A DNA stretch of 64,000 nucleotides from NCBI RefSeq assembly GCF_001651035.1, contig NZ_LXRG01000065.1:186001-250000 (forward strand). Reading direction: 5' to 3'. Source of the DNA: Halomonas sp. ALS9. GTDB taxonomy: Bacteria; Pseudomonadota; Gammaproteobacteria; Pseudomonadales; Halomonadaceae. Under the pieces are notes generated by a model, which worked only from the letters and a program-made list of their open reading frames with translations, was not told the origin of the DNA and made no database searches. Positions 50,759-59,674 of this stretch are shown one piece after another. Positions within the stretch are counted from its first letter, which is position 1. The number at the start of each line of letters is the position of its first letter. Made by a program: the position numbers and the translations under genes.

Positions 50759-51835
50759 ATGAGTCAGTCCATCAGTCAGCAAACGATGCAGGCCGCGGTG
50801 TGGTACGCGGCAAAAGACCTTCGCGTCGAACAAGTACCGGTTCCCACTATCAACGATCCCCATGCGGTGAAGGTAAAAGTCGCCGCCTGTGGTATCTGCG
50901 GTAGTGATCTGCACGAGTACGCCGCCGGGCCAATTTTTATTCCGGTGGGTAAGCCGCACCCGATTAGTGGCGAACAGGCGCCGATTATTATGGGCCACGA
51001 ATTCGCCGGGGAAGTGGTTGAGGTCGGCGATAAGGTAACGCGAGTGAAAGTGGGCGACCGTGTCGCTATTGAGCCGATTCTCTCGCCTAATAAAGACGGC
51101 GCCTACCAAATGGAGCGCTATAACCTGACGCCCATGCTCGGCTTTCACGGCCTCTCGGGCGGTGGTGGCGGCTTCTCTGAGTTCACTGTGATGGGTGAGC
51201 ACATGGTGCATAAGCTGCCAGATGAGCTTAGCTACGAGCAAGGCGCCCTGGTAGAGCCCGCGGCGGTAGCGCTACATGCGGTGCGTCAAAGCTGCCTGAA
51301 AGCCGGGGATAGTGCGGCGGTATTCGGCGCAGGGCCCATTGGCTTGATGACCATTGAAGCGCTAAAAGCGGCCGGGGCAGCGCAAATTTATGCCGTTGAG
51401 GTGGCGCCTTCTCGAAAAGCCAAAGCCGAAGCGTTAGGCGCCATTGTGGTTGACCCGCAGCAGGAGGATGCGGTGGCAAAAATTCAATCACTGAGCGGTG
51501 GCGGCGTGGACGTGGCGTTTGAGGTAACTGGCATTCCTGCGGTGCTGAATCAGGCGCTGCATAGCACCCACGAAGGCGGTGAAGTGGTGGTGGTCAGTAT
51601 ATGGGAAGGGGAGGCCAGCTTTCAGCCTAACGATCTGGTCATTAAAGAGCGCACCATGAAGGGCATTATCGCCTATCGCCATGTGTATCCAGCGGTAATG
51701 GCGCTAATGCAACGGGGCTATTTCCGGGCCGAAGATATGGTCACCCAGCGCATTCCCCTGGCGGACATTGTGGAGGAGGGCTTTGAGGCGCTGTTAAACG
51801 ATAAGGCTCAAGTGAAGATCATCGTGACACCCTAG
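50759..51835 (+). CDS. Zinc-dependent 2,3-butanediol dehydrogenase-like alcohol dehydrogenase
   Basis: A 358-residue medium-chain dehydrogenase. Catalytic zinc: Cys in CGICGSDLHEY, and GHEFAGEVVEVGD (His-Glu). NAD motif: VFGAGPIGLMTIEALKAAGA. The GPIFIP insertion and PHPISGEQAPIIMGHE resemble (R,R)-butanediol dehydrogenases. It lies 15 bases after the monooxygenase gene (AGGAAGGG before ATG), so they form one operon. Consistent with an acetoin/butanediol-type pathway. Confidence 0.9.
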   Translation: MSQSISQQTMQAAVWYAAKDLRVEQVPVPTINDPHAVKVKVAACGICGSDLHEYAAGPIFIPVGKPHPISGEQAPIIMGHEFAGEVVEVGDKVTRVKVGDRVAIEPILSPNKDGAYQMERYNLTPMLGFHGLSGGGGGFSEFTVMGEHMVHKLPDELSYEQGALVEPAAVALHAVRQSCLKAGDSAAVFGAGPIGLMTIEALKAAGAAQIYAVEVAPSRKAKAEALGAIVVDPQQEDAVAKIQSLSGGGVDVAFEVTGIPAVLNQALHSTHEGGEVVVVSIWEGEASFQPNDLVIKERTMKGIIAYRHVYPAVMALMQRGYFRAEDMVTQRIPLADIVEEGFEALLNDKAQVKIIVTP

Positions 51836-51902
51836 TGACTTTGATGATTTCTAGACGCTAGCTAACTCACATGATGCTTTGTGATGCAAAAAGGCTACAA
51901 AT

Positions 51903-51919
51903 TGCGCAATGCTGGTGCA
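51903..51919. promoter_or_regulatory. NtrC-like binding site
   Basis: TGCGCA-ATGCT-GGTGCA fits the NtrC consensus TGCACC-N5-GGTGCA: the right half is perfect, the left half has two mismatches. It lies about 90-100 bp upstream of the sigma-54 promoter at 52004. Confidence 0.5.
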
Positions 51920-52003
51920 GTTTATTTGCTGCAATGCGAGAGAGATCAATAAAGATCAAACTATATTTTATTAATACATTGTTTTATATGTATTTTTTAA
52001 AAA

Positions 52004-52020
52004 TTGGCACGCAGATCGCA
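52004..52020 (+). promoter_or_regulatory. Sigma-54 promoter of the candidate small RNA
   Basis: TTGGCAC with GG at 52006-52007, ten bases, then GC at 52018-52019 (ATCGCA). The -24 element is near-consensus. Predicted start at about 52031. No ORF follows. Confidence 0.65.
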
Positions 52021-52030
52021 ATATATATGG

Positions 52031-52169
52031 CAAAGGGTGAGTGAATAGAGAAACAACGGCTTAGATAGTTTGCTTCTCTCCCTTCTTCACCTACATCGCT
52101 ACCACTTAGTAGCGATAAACCGAGTGAGCTGGCGTGCTCCACCTGGGTCCCCTTCGGGGGACTTTTTTT
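52031..52169 (+). ncRNA. Candidate sigma-54-dependent small RNA
   Basis: About 139 nucleotides between the sigma-54 promoter and a strong terminator. It has a pyrimidine-rich stretch (CTTCTCTCCCTTCTTCACC at about 52073-52091), a perfect 8-bp hairpin ATCGCTAC-loop-GTAGCGAT (52095-52116), then the terminator hairpin. No ORF of note and no ribosome-binding site. NrsZ of Pseudomonas and GlmY/GlmZ are precedents for sigma-54-dependent small RNAs. No homology is claimed. Confidence 0.5.
52147..52169 (+). terminator. Rho-independent terminator
   Basis: GTCCCC (52147-52152), TTCG tetraloop, GGGGAC (52157-52162), followed by seven T residues. Strong. It ends the candidate small RNA, or the dehydrogenase transcript 300 bases away. 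Confidence 0.88.
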
Positions 52170-52354
52170 ATGGCCGAATTTTATGTACGCATTTTATAAA
52201 ATAGAAAAACTATCAGGGCGCACTTTCTTATAACAATATTTCACAAGACATTTGGAAACAGTGTTCGTATACTACATTCTGTACAGGAAAGTAGGATAGC
52301 AAGTACCGCAATCCCAAGCGCATGGAACTGCGCACTGCATAGAGGATGACCCTG

Positions 52355-52951
52355 ATGAGTAATATGAAACTGATTTCTGCCGCTGTTATCACCGCTAGCT
52401 TTGCTCTGGCAAGCCAGGCAGCATTGGCTTATAACGCTGGTGACGTATTTGTTCGTGGCGGCGTTGCCCAAACGGATACGGGTTCAGGTAATGGTAATCT
52501 GAATGGTGATTCACTGAACGTGCAGAGCGCTCGCGGCTTTACCTTCGGTGCTGGTTACCTGTTTACCGATAAGGTCGGCGTTGAGCTCAACAGCTCTGAG
52601 AAGTTCGAGCACGATCTGAATACATCTGCTTTAGGCGATGTGGGTAGCGTAGATCGTCTGCCTGTTAACCTATTAGTTAACTACTACCCAATGGGTGGTT
52701 TGGATTCCAAAGTTCAGCCTTACGTGGGTGCTGGCCTTAATTACACACGCTTCTCTGGCGAGCCTAGCGGTGTAAACGTTGATGAGAGTTATGGCGCCAT
52801 CGGCCAAGTGGGTGTTGATCTGGCTGTGACCGATAACATCATGCTCAATGGCTATGCAAGCTATGCTGATGTGAACGCTGATATCAACGTGGGCGGTGAA
52901 GTCGACATTGAACCTGTCACCATTGGCGGTGGTGTTACTTACCGCTTCTAA
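52355..52951 (+). CDS. ompW: OmpW-family outer-membrane protein
   Basis: A protein of about 198 residues from ATG 52355, with GAGGATG upstream. Signal peptide LISAAVITASFALASQAALA, then the eight-stranded barrel: AGDVFVRGGVAQTDTGS, GFTFGAGYLFTDKVGVELNSSEKFEHDL, VQPYVGAGLNYTRFSGE, DLAVTDNIMLNGYASYADVNAD and the closing VTIGGGVTYRF with terminal Phe for barrel assembly. Small hydrophobic molecules may pass through its side opening. ATG 52346 is a possible start. Confidence 0.93.
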   Translation: MSNMKLISAAVITASFALASQAALAYNAGDVFVRGGVAQTDTGSGNGNLNGDSLNVQSARGFTFGAGYLFTDKVGVELNSSEKFEHDLNTSALGDVGSVDRLPVNLLVNYYPMGGLDSKVQPYVGAGLNYTRFSGEPSGVNVDESYGAIGQVGVDLAVTDNIMLNGYASYADVNADINVGGEVDIEPVTIGGGVTYRF

Positions 52952-53000
52952 GTTTCGTTTCTAAGTTCCATCTGGCTACACTTGATAGCCAGACACAATT

Positions 53001-53036
53001 CAACGCCCGGCCATGTGCCGGGCGTTGTTTGTTTTA
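53001..53036 (+). terminator. Terminator between ompW and pepQ
   Basis: CAACGCCCGGC (53001-53011) pairs perfectly with GCCGGGCGTTG (53017-53027) and is followed by TTTGTTTT. It ends ompW and, being symmetric, may help to end the convergent pepQ transcript. Confidence 0.88.
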
Positions 53037-53062
53037 GTACTTGGAAAGCGCTGTTACAGAGC

Positions 53063-54361
53063 TTAGGGCGTGAGATTTGCAAAGCCACTTTCTGTCACCA
53101 CCACATTATCTTCAATACGAATACCGCCACAGGGCGCAAGCTGGTCGACGAGCTGCCAGTTAATAGGCAGATCCGTATTGCGCAGCGGGGCGAGGAGCAT
53201 ATGGATAAAATACAGCCCGGGCTCAATGGTAATGACCATGCCAGGGCGCAGCGTGCGTGTAAGCCGCAGCGCTGGGTGCTGTTCTGGGGCAGGGGCTGGC
53301 GTGCCATCCGGGTGGCGTAACCCAGCCACATCGTGTACCTGGAGGCCCAGAGAATGACCCAGTCCATGAGGGCAGAATGCACGCGTAATGCCTTCGGCCA
53401 CCGCTTGATTGGCGGTGCCTTTAAACAGATCGTTAGCCACCAATATTTCGCCTAGCTGCTGATGCATTTGCTCGTGCAGTGATACAAAACTAACGTCTGG
53501 TGCTACGTCTTTGACCAGCGCATCTTTTAACCCCTGCATGGCGGTGACCAGCTCGCCAAACACAGAGGGTGCATCGGGGCCTACATAAGTGCGGGTAATA
53601 TCGGCGCAGTAACCGCGAAAGCGGCGGCCTGCATCGACCAGCAGGCTGTAGCGCTGTTTCGGCGCGCTAAGGTCGTAGTGTTGGTAGTGCAGAACCCCAG
53701 CATGTGCGTTTAAGCCAATAATATTTTGGTAAGGCACGTTTGATTCGCGCTGACGGCTGGCCCCCAGGTATGCCAATTGAATATCCAGCTCAGCGGATGC
53801 CCCCATAAAAGCGGCTTGTGCGGCCTGGTGTCCCGCTATCGCTAGGCGGTTGGCTTCACGAAGACAGGCGATCTCATAGGGCGTTTTAAACAGACGTAGC
53901 TCATCCAGTGCCGTAATCACTGGCTCGGGTTGAACGTCAGCCTTTGACGCCAGTTGGGCACCGCTGGTGAGTCGCCCGATATCACCAATAACGGCGGTTT
54001 TGCCGGTCAATGGTGGGGCGATTTTATCGCTGCATAGGTGGATGTCGAATTCAGTTACCCAGGGCTCTTCGGGTAACTGAGTAGGCAAATGCCAAAAGTC
54101 GGCGGGCGCATATAAGTAGAGCTGTGGGCGTTTTTCAGGCTGAATAATCAGCCAGCTATGCTGCACATCCGCTAACCCCACCCAGTGCATAAAATGCCCA
54201 TAGGTTTGAAAAGGCGGGGCATGGTCATCAGCAAAGTGCGTGCTCGCGTGACCACTATAAATTGCTAGGCTATCCAGTTTTTGGTCAGCCAGAATTTCAG
54301 CATAAGCACGCTGTAGATGCGCGATATGGTCGCGTTGCAAGTTAAATAAGCTAGTTGACAT
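53063..54361 (-). CDS. pepQ: Xaa-Pro dipeptidase
   Basis: A 432-residue M24-family enzyme (E. coli PepQ 443). Metal ligands: LLVDAGRRFRGYCADITRTY (two Asp), FCPHGLGHSLGLQVHD (His), VITIEPGLYF (Glu) and IRIEDNVVVT (Glu). It cleaves dipeptides with C-terminal proline in the cytoplasm. It lies next to a LysR gene and a dipeptide ABC operon on the same strand, forming a peptide uptake and cleavage unit. Confidence 0.94.
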   Translation of the reverse strand: MSTSLFNLQRDHIAHLQRAYAEILADQKLDSLAIYSGHASTHFADDHAPPFQTYGHFMHWVGLADVQHSWLIIQPEKRPQLYLYAPADFWHLPTQLPEEPWVTEFDIHLCSDKIAPPLTGKTAVIGDIGRLTSGAQLASKADVQPEPVITALDELRLFKTPYEIACLREANRLAIAGHQAAQAAFMGASAELDIQLAYLGASRQRESNVPYQNIIGLNAHAGVLHYQHYDLSAPKQRYSLLVDAGRRFRGYCADITRTYVGPDAPSVFGELVTAMQGLKDALVKDVAPDVSFVSLHEQMHQQLGEILVANDLFKGTANQAVAEGITRAFCPHGLGHSLGLQVHDVAGLRHPDGTPAPAPEQHPALRLTRTLRPGMVITIEPGLYFIHMLLAPLRNTDLPINWQLVDQLAPCGGIRIEDNVVVTESGFANLTP

Positions 54362-54392
54362 TTAAAACGGTGCCTTCTGTTAAGTAAGCTTT

Positions 54393-54433
54393 CTCAAATA
54401 CGCCTTTTCAAATACGCCTTCTCAAATACGTGC
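54393..54433. repeat. 14-bp tandem repeat, nearly three copies
   Basis: CTCAAATACGCCTT (54393-54406), TTCAAATACGCCTT (54407-54420) and CTCAAATACG (54421-54430) lie between the LysR stop and the pepQ start. Confidence 0.85.
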
Positions 54434-55345
54434 TTAGGCACGTGGCGGAGTAAGCTCGCTCCAGAACCCATCCAGTTCAGCATGGTGATGGCTTTGGTGG
54501 CGATATAGCCGTAGCTCCATGGGGACATCCCAGCGGCTATCGCCCGCTCTTACCAGAGTACCTTGAGCAAGCTCCGCGGCCACGTTGCGCTCAGGCAGCC
54601 AGCTCATTCCATAGCCCAGCAGCACCAGCTCTTTAATGCCCGCCGCGTAGAGATTTTCACTCTGCGCAGTTAGAAAGGTGGTTTGCGGAAGCCTGGCTAA
54701 GTGGGCTTTTACCGCAGATCCCAGCAACCCGCGCTTAGGGTAGGCAAGCCATGGCAATGGCTGGGAGCGCGATCCTGGCAACAGTGCGCGGGGTTTGCCC
54801 TCTGGGGTTAGCCCGGTCACTGGAATCAGTCGCTCATGCCCAATCACGCGATAGTTGCAGGCGCTAGTGTCGATATCCAGGTCGCAGCGTCCGATCGGCC
54901 AGTAACAGATCGCCAAGTCGCACTCGGCTCGAGCTAAGGCTTGAAAATAGTCATTGGCTACCCAGCCGGTCGCCCGCAAATAGGGCTGAACGCGATCTTG
55001 CCAGCCTGTAGAGGCTAGCCATTCCGGTAAAAAGTGCGGCAATAGGCTCTGCGGCGCGGCGACCATAATACGCCGCTGCTGACCTGCGTTAATCTCGCGC
55101 ACTCGGTCACGGGTCAAACGCACTCGCTCAGTCACCTGTTCGCACAGGGTCAAAAATTCCTCCCCTGCCGGGGTGAGCGAAAGCGGTAGCGTTTGACGAT
55201 TAATCAGCGTTACGCCCATCTCCTCCTCAAGCAGTTTAATCCGCCGGGAGAAGGTGGGCTGGGTAACGTGTTGATCATCCGCTGCGCGAGAGAAGTGCCG
55301 CGTTCTGGCCAGGGCGATAAAATCTTCTAGCCAGCGAATTTCCAT
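54434..55345 (-). CDS. LysR-family regulator, HypT-like
   Basis: A 303-residue regulator. Helix-turn-helix at residues 1-60 (WLEDFIALARTRHFSRAADDQHVTQPTFSRRIKLLEEEMGVTLINRQT). The effector domain carries RIMVAAPQSLLPHFLP and LVLLGYGMSWLPERNVAAEL. In sequence style it recalls HypT/YjiE, with several Cys residues (about 99, 166, 177) present. It is between the dpp and pepQ genes and likely controls one or both. Confidence 0.9.
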   Translation of the reverse strand: MEIRWLEDFIALARTRHFSRAADDQHVTQPTFSRRIKLLEEEMGVTLINRQTLPLSLTPAGEEFLTLCEQVTERVRLTRDRVREINAGQQRRIMVAAPQSLLPHFLPEWLASTGWQDRVQPYLRATGWVANDYFQALARAECDLAICYWPIGRCDLDIDTSACNYRVIGHERLIPVTGLTPEGKPRALLPGSRSQPLPWLAYPKRGLLGSAVKAHLARLPQTTFLTAQSENLYAAGIKELVLLGYGMSWLPERNVAAELAQGTLVRAGDSRWDVPMELRLYRHQSHHHAELDGFWSELTPPRA

Positions 55346-55356
55346 GCGCTACCTCT

Positions 55357-55392
55357 TAGTGCAGGAATCAGTGCAGGAATTAGTGCAGGAAT
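55357..55392. repeat. 12-bp tandem repeat, three copies
   Basis: TAGTGCAGGAAT, CAGTGCAGGAAT and TAGTGCAGGAAT occupy 55357-55392 between the dppF and LysR genes. Confidence 0.9.
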
Positions 55393-55403
55393 AAATAGCC
55401 GCC

Positions 55404-56465
55404 TCACAGGCGCCCCTCCTCAACAGCGTGGCACGCTACACGGGTTCCATCACCCTGGGTTTGCAGCACGGGAATCTCTTGCTTGCAGCGGGCGTTGGCA
55501 TGGGGACAGCGACCATGGAAGACGCAGCCGCTGGGTAGATTAACCGGAGTCGGCACTTCGCCGGTTAGCCGAATATGCTGGGGGCGGTCATCCTTCAAAC
55601 GTGGAATCGCCGAGAGCAGCGCCTGGGTATAGGGGTGGCGCGGCTTTTCAAACAGCGTGGCCGTAGTGGCAATTTCACACACCGTGCCTAAGTACATCAC
55701 CGCCACCCGGGTGCCAAAGTGCTCTACGACGGCTAGGTCGTGGGTAATGAATAGATAGGTCAGATTACGTTCTTGCTGGGCTTCCATCAGCAGGTTGAGT
55801 ACCTGGGCTTGAATGGAGACATCCAGCGCAGAAATGGGCTCATCGGCAACGATAAACTCCGGATCCACGGCCAGCGCACGAGCAATGGCAATACGCTGGC
55901 GTTGCCCGCCGGAGAACTCATGACCAAAGCGCTTACCCCAGTCTGGGTCGATACCCACCGAGCGCATCACCTCTTCCACCTTGTCGAGAATCTGCGGCCG
56001 TTTCCAATCAGGATGGTGCAAACGCAGCGGCTCTTCCAGAGTTTGTTGAATTGTCATGCGTGGATTGAGCGACGCATAAGGGTTCTGGAAGATCATCTGC
56101 ATGCGCTTGCGATACGGCAGCAACTGGCGGGAACTCAAGTTGTCGATGCGGTTACCATCGTAGCGTATTTCACCTTCAGACGGGGTTAGCAGCCCCATAA
56201 CGGTGCGAGCCACGGTGGATTTGCCACAGCCTGACTCGCCCACCACGCACAGCGCTTCACCGCGTTTGATATCCAGATTGACGCCGTTAATAGCGTGAAC
56301 GTGTTCCTGGTGACGCACCAGTTTACCGCCCTTAAAACGCAGCTGATCCAGAAAATCGCCAGAGAGAGAAAAACGCTTTTTAAGATCGCGAATCTGCAGC
56401 AGCGAGTCGGCGCTCTCTTCATTCTGCGTGTGAGGCGCGTTCAGCGTTTCTGCCTGTGCACTCAT
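55404..56465 (-). CDS. dppF: Peptide ABC transporter ATPase DppF-like
   Basis: A 353-residue ATPase. Walker A VVGESGCGKSTVART, signature EFSGGQRQRIAIARAL, Walker B IVADEPISALDVS, and the C-terminal oligopeptide domain FHGRCPHANARCKQEIPVLQ with conserved cysteines. It follows dppD with a 4-base overlap. It energises the peptide importer with dppD. Confidence 0.92.
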   Translation of the reverse strand: MSAQAETLNAPHTQNEESADSLLQIRDLKKRFSLSGDFLDQLRFKGGKLVRHQEHVHAINGVNLDIKRGEALCVVGESGCGKSTVARTVMGLLTPSEGEIRYDGNRIDNLSSRQLLPYRKRMQMIFQNPYASLNPRMTIQQTLEEPLRLHHPDWKRPQILDKVEEVMRSVGIDPDWGKRFGHEFSGGQRQRIAIARALAVDPEFIVADEPISALDVSIQAQVLNLLMEAQQERNLTYLFITHDLAVVEHFGTRVAVMYLGTVCEIATTATLFEKPRHPYTQALLSAIPRLKDDRPQHIRLTGEVPTPVNLPSGCVFHGRCPHANARCKQEIPVLQTQGDGTRVACHAVEEGRL

Positions 56466-57478
56466 AAGGTTTCCTCTTTCAAACGGCGATCTTCGAGCAT
56501 TTCAGCGACCATATGACATGCCACACGGCAGTTGCCGGATTCGACAAATTCTGGCACCTGCTGGGTGCAGGCGGGGCGGGGCTGACCATCGGCACGATTG
56601 ATAAAATCGCAGCGTGGATGAAACGCGCAGCCGCTAGGCAGGTTAGAGAGTGACGGCATGCTGCCACGAATTTGATTGAGCTTCTCGCCCGGTGTTGCCA
56701 TTTGTGGCAGGGCGTTGATTAACCCCTGTGTATAGGGGTGCTGCGGGTCATTAATAATTTCCCGGGTTGGCCCTTGTTCAATGACTCGACCGGCGTACAT
56801 GACCAGCATGCGCTGGGTAACTTGGCTGACCACGCCCAGATCGTGGGTGATCAAAATCAGCCCCACGTTATGCTGCTCGCAAAGATCTAGCAGCAGCGCC
56901 ATGATTTCGGCCTGGATCGTCACGTCGAGTGCCGTGGTAGGCTCGTCGGCGATAATAATATCTGGATCAAGGAGTAGCGCGATGGCGATAATAATCCGCT
57001 GGCGCATACCACCGGAAAGCTCGTGGGGGTACTGATCCAGACGCGTTTCTGGCGAAGGGATTTGCACCTGACGCAGCTTATCCAGAGCAATCCCGCGAGC
57101 CTCTTTGGAGGAGATGCGTCGGTGCGCTTTTAAGCACTCGACCATCTGTTCGCCAATAGAGAGCACTGGGTTGAGCGTCATCATCGGGTCTTGGAAAATC
57201 ATTGAAACGCGATTGCCGCGCACTTTTCGCAGACCGCGCTCAGACATGCGGTTAAGCACCTGACCGTCAAAAGTCACCGTGCCGCCGGCGATAAAGCCCG
57301 GTTTGGCAATCAGGTTGAGTAGCGAGAACGCAGCGACGGATTTGCCTGCGCCGGACTCACCGACAATGCCCAAGCGCTCACCACGCTCAAGGCTGAAACA
57401 AATATCGCGCAGGGCGTGTACGTCACCTTGGCGCAGCGCAAAACGGACATCGAGGTTGTTGACTTCAAGTAGTGCCAT
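56462..57478 (-). CDS. dppD: Peptide ABC transporter ATPase DppD-like
   Basis: A 338-residue ATPase. Walker [16 protein letters not shown], signature [17 protein letters not shown], Walker [17 protein letters not shown]-terminal cysteine domain ([28 protein letters not shown]). Paired with dppF in the uptake of di- or oligopeptides. Confidence 0.92.
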   Translation of the reverse strand: MALLEVNNLDVRFALRQGDVHALRDICFSLERGERLGIVGESGAGKSVAAFSLLNLIAKPGFIAGGTVTFDGQVLNRMSERGLRKVRGNRVSMIFQDPMMTLNPVLSIGEQMVECLKAHRRISSKEARGIALDKLRQVQIPSPETRLDQYPHELSGGMRQRIIIAIALLLDPDIIIADEPTTALDVTIQAEIMALLLDLCEQHNVGLILITHDLGVVSQVTQRMLVMYAGRVIEQGPTREIINDPQHPYTQGLINALPQMATPGEKLNQIRGSMPSLSNLPSGCAFHPRCDFINRADGQPRPACTQQVPEFVESGNCRVACHMVAEMLEDRRLKEETL

Positions 57479-57485
57479 GGTGTCC

Positions 57486-58439
57486 TCAGCCTTTGTAGAG
57501 TCGTGGGTTCATGACATCACGCAGCCAATCGCCGAGTAGATTGATCGACAGCACCAGCACCACCAGTACAGCACCTGGAATCAAGGTGATCCACCAGGAG
57601 CCTGACTGAATATAGTCAAAGCCAGACTTGATCAGTGAGCCCAGCGACGGGTGCGTCTCTGGCATACCCAGTCCCAAAAACGACAGTGCCGCTTCAGAGA
57701 TAATCGCGTTGGCAATCTGCACGGTGGAGATAACAAAGATCGGCGACATGGTGTTAGGCAGCACGTGGCGGAACATAATCCGTTTGCTGCGCAGCCCCAT
57801 CACACGGGCAGCATCAACGTACTCTTTGTTCTTCTCTGCAAGCACTGAGGCGCGCACGGTACGCGCATACTGAGGCCATTCGGCCAGGCCGATAATCAGG
57901 ATCAGCATCATCACCGCGTACTGGCTATAGAAGGCGCTGCCCATGGTCGCTTTGACCAAGGCGCCCACCACAATAGCGACCATTAGCGTCGAAAAGGAGA
58001 GCTGAATATCCGCCAGGCGCATCAAAATCGTATCAACACGACCGCCTAGATACCCCGCCATCAGGCCGAAAGTGACCCCTAGAAGGGCCTGCAAAATAAC
58101 TGCGCCGAAGCCGATCAGTAGCGAGACACGGGTGCCATACAGCACTACCGACCACAAATCGCGGCCCTGAGCGTCGGTACCCAGGGCGAAGCGGTCATCA
58201 GCTCCATCGATCCAGAAGGGAGGTAGCTCGGATGACATGATGTCGATCTGAGAGAGGTCATAAGGGTTTGTGGGTGCCAGCAGCGGTGAGGCAAAGGCCG
58301 CGATCACCATGCAAATAAACACAGCCAGGCAGAGCTGGGCAGTGTAATCCCGTTTAAAGCTGTACCACATATAAGAGTCGCGTAGGCGCGCCCAGCGGCT
58401 GGGTGGAGCGCTCGCGGGGGAATTAGGTGTCATACTCAT
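57486..58439 (-). CDS. dppC: Peptide ABC transporter permease DppC-like
   Basis: A 317-residue permease. N-terminal hydrophilic tail, membrane segment CLAVFICMVIAAFASPLLAP, then the DppC-type region FALGTDAQGRDLWSVVLYGTRVSLLIG and the EAA loop DAARVMGLRSKRIMFRHVLPNTMSPIFV. Its start overlaps the dppB stop by 4 bases. Confidence 0.92.
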   Translation of the reverse strand: MSMTPNSPASAPPSRWARLRDSYMWYSFKRDYTAQLCLAVFICMVIAAFASPLLAPTNPYDLSQIDIMSSELPPFWIDGADDRFALGTDAQGRDLWSVVLYGTRVSLLIGFGAVILQALLGVTFGLMAGYLGGRVDTILMRLADIQLSFSTLMVAIVVGALVKATMGSAFYSQYAVMMLILIIGLAEWPQYARTVRASVLAEKNKEYVDAARVMGLRSKRIMFRHVLPNTMSPIFVISTVQIANAIISEAALSFLGLGMPETHPSLGSLIKSGFDYIQSGSWWITLIPGAVLVVLVLSINLLGDWLRDVMNPRLYKG

Positions 58440-59485
58440 GCGGGCTTCCCAGTCAGTTTAACAGTGGGGTTCACCATGCCGTAGATCAGATCTACAATCG
58501 TGTTGGTGACCACAAAAATAACCCCGACAATCATCAGGTAGGTCACAATTAACGGGATATCGGCGCGGTTAATCGCGTCTAGGAACATCAGTCCCATCCC
58601 CGGCCATTGGAAAACGGTTTCGGTCAAAATGGTGTACGCCACCATGGTGCCGATCTGCACGCCGCCCACGGTAATCACTGGCAGCATGGTGTTCTTGAGG
58701 GCGTGAACGAAATACACCCGACGCATCGAAATGCCTTTAGCGCGGGCGTACTTCACATACTCCGACTGCAGGACTTCCATCATTTCAGCGCGAATCAGGC
58801 GAATAAACAGCGGTAGCATGATGGAGGCTAGGGAGACCGCCGGTAGTACCAGATGCTGTAAACCGTTCCAGGTCGCCAGGTTGGTGTCCCAGTGACCCAC
58901 CACGTTGACGAGATCATAGCCACGGCCGAAGGAGGGCATATTACCTTCGGTGGAGAAGAAAGCATTGAGCCATGCGCCCCAGCCGGTACTTTCTGGGAAC
59001 AACGTAACGGTGACGCCAATGGCGAAAATCTGAATCAGTACAATCGCGGTCAAAAACACCGGAATCGAAATGCCGATGATCGACACGCCCATAAACAGGC
59101 GCGATATCGGCGAGCGCGGTTTGATGGCGCTATACACTCCTATGGGGACTGAAAACAGCACAATAATCAGCGTCGCGGCAAATACCAGCTCCAGGGTGGC
59201 GGGTAAATGGCGGGCGATTACTTCTAACGCTGGTTCGCGGTAGAAATACGAGTAGCCAAAATCACCTTGCACGGCATTTTTGGCAAAGCGGACGTATTGC
59301 ACCAGAAACGAGTCATTGAGGCCTAAGCGCTCGCGAATCTCTGCGCGCTCACTTTCCGGCACCGACTGGCCGACCATCTGCTGTACGGGGTCACCCAGGT
59401 TGTCCTGAATGGCGAAGGCCAGCACGCTGATGACAAACATCACCAAAATCGCGTGCATCAGCCGCTTGATTAAAAAGGCAATCAT
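58436..59485 (-). CDS. dppB: Peptide ABC transporter permease DppB-like
   Basis: A 349-residue permease from ATG 59485 (AGGTGG upstream). N-terminal anchor FLIKRLMHAILVMFVISVLAFAI, the GDPVQQMVGQSVPESERAEIRERLGL segment, the EAA loop YVKYARAKGISMRRVYFVHALKNTMLPVITVGG and the DppB-typical TVFQWPGMGLMFLDAINRADIPLI. It forms the channel with dppC. Confidence 0.92.
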   Translation of the reverse strand: MIAFLIKRLMHAILVMFVISVLAFAIQDNLGDPVQQMVGQSVPESERAEIRERLGLNDSFLVQYVRFAKNAVQGDFGYSYFYREPALEVIARHLPATLELVFAATLIIVLFSVPIGVYSAIKPRSPISRLFMGVSIIGISIPVFLTAIVLIQIFAIGVTVTLFPESTGWGAWLNAFFSTEGNMPSFGRGYDLVNVVGHWDTNLATWNGLQHLVLPAVSLASIMLPLFIRLIRAEMMEVLQSEYVKYARAKGISMRRVYFVHALKNTMLPVITVGGVQIGTMVAYTILTETVFQWPGMGLMFLDAINRADIPLIVTYLMIVGVIFVVTNTIVDLIYGMVNPTVKLTGKPA

Positions 59486-59556
59486 GGCGTACGCCACCTA
59501 TGTGAAGGGTTCATCAAAGGGAGTAGGGGCATGTAATACAGAGTTTTCCCAGCCTC

Positions 59557-59618
59557 AAACCGCCATGCAAAAGGCTTCGCCCCCTAAACGCTTAGGGAGC
59601 GAAGCATCCTTGCGGTTT
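59557..59618 (-). promoter_or_regulatory. Intercistronic hairpin between dppA and dppB
   Basis: An outer pair AAACCGC (59557-59563)/GCGGTTT (59612-59618) and an inner 13-bp stem GCTTCGC-ccctaa (59574-59587)/ttaggg-GCGAAGC (59592-59105 region ending 59605) with one C/A mismatch. The structure lies in the 190-base gap between the binding-protein and permease genes and probably lowers downstream expression or protects the dppA mRNA. Confidence 0.7.
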
Positions 59619-59674
59619 ATGCTGAAGTGACTCTTTTGATTTAATGCTAGGCACTTAATCAGCGATGTTGATGC

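Larger units (their letters stand above)
51836..52345. other. Intergenic region with a candidate sigma-54/NtrC small RNA gene
   Basis: No ORF. AT-rich between 51950 and 52000. It contains a NtrC-like site (51903-51919), a sigma-54 promoter (52004-52020), two hairpins (52095-52116 and 52147-52162) and a T-run; beyond 52170 is the upstream region of ompW. Confidence 0.7.
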
